Shown: positions 63,035 to 64,000 of the stretch, piece by piece
Position numbering within the stretch: the stretch's first letter is position 1
How the letters are laid out: every line of letters starts with the position of its first letter
From: Ophiura sarsii
Lineage: Eukaryota > Echinodermata > Ophiuroidea > Amphilepidida > Ophiuridae
Length of the DNA stretch: 64,000 nucleotides
Direction of reading: 5' to 3'
Assembly: GCA_035610835.1 (NCBI GenBank)
Contig: CM069452.1
Span: 3,934,171 to 3,998,170 of the forward strand
Notes under the pieces: generated by a model
Told to the model about the DNA's origin: nothing
What the model saw: only the letters and a program-made list of their open reading frames with translations
Database searches by the model: none
Translations under genes and position numbers: made by a program

Positions 63035-64000
63035 CTGGTAAGTAACTCAAGTGAAGTCAATTGTATTGTTTAGTCACTATAAATGACTACCTGCAGTGCT
63101 TGATGAACCAATGATTCAAGTTGTCCTTTAGTAAGTAAAAACTCAATAACTCAAAACCATTGAATCAAGTAAATGGATTTGAAGCATCACATCAATGCCC
63201 ACCACCTCCAAATCTAAATAGTGTATGGTAAAGTATTGTCATTCAGTTGATCGCAAAGAGTAAAAGCAAGATACCAATTGTTTCGATATATTTTTGTTGT
63301 TTTATTGCACAGCAATTTGTATTACTTGTCCCACTGCATTTCTGTGTGTTATTGTTTATTTCTCTATTTTATCACGTTGTTCTCCCTTGTCATTGCCTGT
63401 TTCCCCACACCCGGTTGGTATATCTTGCTTTTACTCTTTGCATTTTAGAGTCATCCTCTTCCTCTTGTATCAGTTTTCTGATTCTTGGTGTGTTTTGTTC
63501 CTGGTTCTGTTGGATTCATCTTTTCCTGCCATGGTTTTATAATCCAATTGGTTGCCAGTGGCAGATACCTTCCAAGGTTTACAAAAAATAGTAACACATT
63601 TTTTAATGAGCAAAATTATAAAGTACTGACTGACTGATGGAATTATTGGGAGATTTATCTCCAGTATATAAATGTAAGTCATATTTGTATTATAGGAAAC
63701 AAACTGAATAATTAATGAATAGTGTGTCCTAAGTAACCATTAGGTGCTGCTAAGCTGTCTAATATAGACAGGGGATTATATTGACTTTAGAGCATTAGTA
63801 TTTCTTCTGTGCTGGTGTATGCACTTACTTACACATGGTTGGATGAGGTCAATTCTTCCTGGTACTGTTATATGTAAATGATTATTTGCTATAATTTGAA
63901 TATGAATAAGACAAAATAACCAATCTATTTGATGGCTCTTCTGTCACTCAAAGCAGTGGAGATTGACTATAGAAAACCTGGGACATGTTACTGTTAGTCC
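63035..64000 (-). other. Sequence upstream of the first visible exon
   Basis: Presumed intron leading to exons beyond the window. It is AT-rich, and the plus-strand CT-rich stretch at about 63340-63540 gives a hydrophobic open frame without family features. No promoter or CpG-rich start region is visible. Confidence 0.5.

Larger units (their letters stand above)
52222..62985 (-). other. Intron between exons a and b
   Basis: A 10.8-kb intron with elements at 53097-53908, 54060-54400, 54963-55310, 55589-56462, 56955-57108, 57380-57579, 59263-60178, 60205-60385, 61190-61366 and 61521-61736. The stretches 52222-53096, 54401-54950, 57580-59262, 60386-61189 and 61737-62985 show nothing recognised, apart from a C run near 52528, a diverged tandem pair around ACCACAACTT-ACCATGGTT (60735-60885), and 57-61 kb low-complexity tracts. 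Confidence 0.5.

Noticed and set aside
63058..63072. Possible translation start just upstream of exon a
   Set aside because: There is no ATG in frame, and an in-frame stop lies at 63070-63072. The exon is better read as internal, following a CAG acceptor.
63247..63591. Hydrophobic 114-residue plus-strand frame
   Set aside because: T-rich sequence gives Phe/Leu/Ile-rich frames by chance. There is no recognisable family, and no splice or codon signal.

Overview
This window looks like one stretch of a large, intron-rich animal genome. It is AT-rich, has no bacterial-style gene packing, and is crowded with small non-autonomous DNA transposons. A single protein-coding gene can be supported. It lies on the minus strand across almost the whole window, as 13 short exons with matching reading phases and mostly canonical splice sites. 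The joined exons give 497 codons and read as a band 4.1-like protein 4A (EPB41L4A/NBL4 family): FERM lobes F1, F2 and F3, a FERM-adjacent segment, then a Ser/Arg/His-rich tail. The start codon lies beyond the right edge and the stop codon beyond the left edge. The gene does not fix the species. TTAGGG-type motifs, tRNA-derived repeats and dense palindromic MITEs would fit a marine invertebrate deuterostome, but that is a guess.

Layout from right to left, in the direction of transcription: the F1 exons are at 62986-63034, 52117-52221 and 50640-50682. F2 is in 48446-48622 and 37770-37890. F3 is in 27210-27386, 20147-20210 and 10086-10249. The FERM-adjacent segment is in 7971-8171. The Ser/Arg/His-rich tail is in 6183-6263, 2636-2791, 1482-1562 and 720-791. 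Introns range from about 0.7 to 10.8 kb, and coding sequence is about 2.3 percent of the window.

The introns hold most of what is unusual. Several unrelated repeat families are bounded by TTAA. The largest is a roughly 245-bp element with 19-bp inverted ends, present in about ten copies. Others are a 917-bp pair, two palindrome families, and three elements with telomere-like CCCTAA/TTAGGG ends that each enclose a tRNA-like A-box/B-box sequence. Further groups are hAT-like elements with perfect 8-bp target duplications, Harbinger-like elements with 3-bp TTA/TAA duplications, a mariner-like MITE, a Helitron-like 3' end, a decayed LINE reverse-transcriptase fragment, a 27-bp satellite of about 31 units, and several long perfect or near-perfect hairpins. 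Elements are often nested, which gives a relative order of insertion.

No rRNA gene, functional tRNA gene, CRISPR array, operon, prokaryotic promoter or second protein gene was found. Repeat-class assignments rest on terminal motifs and target duplications read by eye, not on transposase sequence or library matches.

Note on form: the original answer gave no confidence values; the 0.5 on every feature is a placeholder required by the schema, not an estimate.
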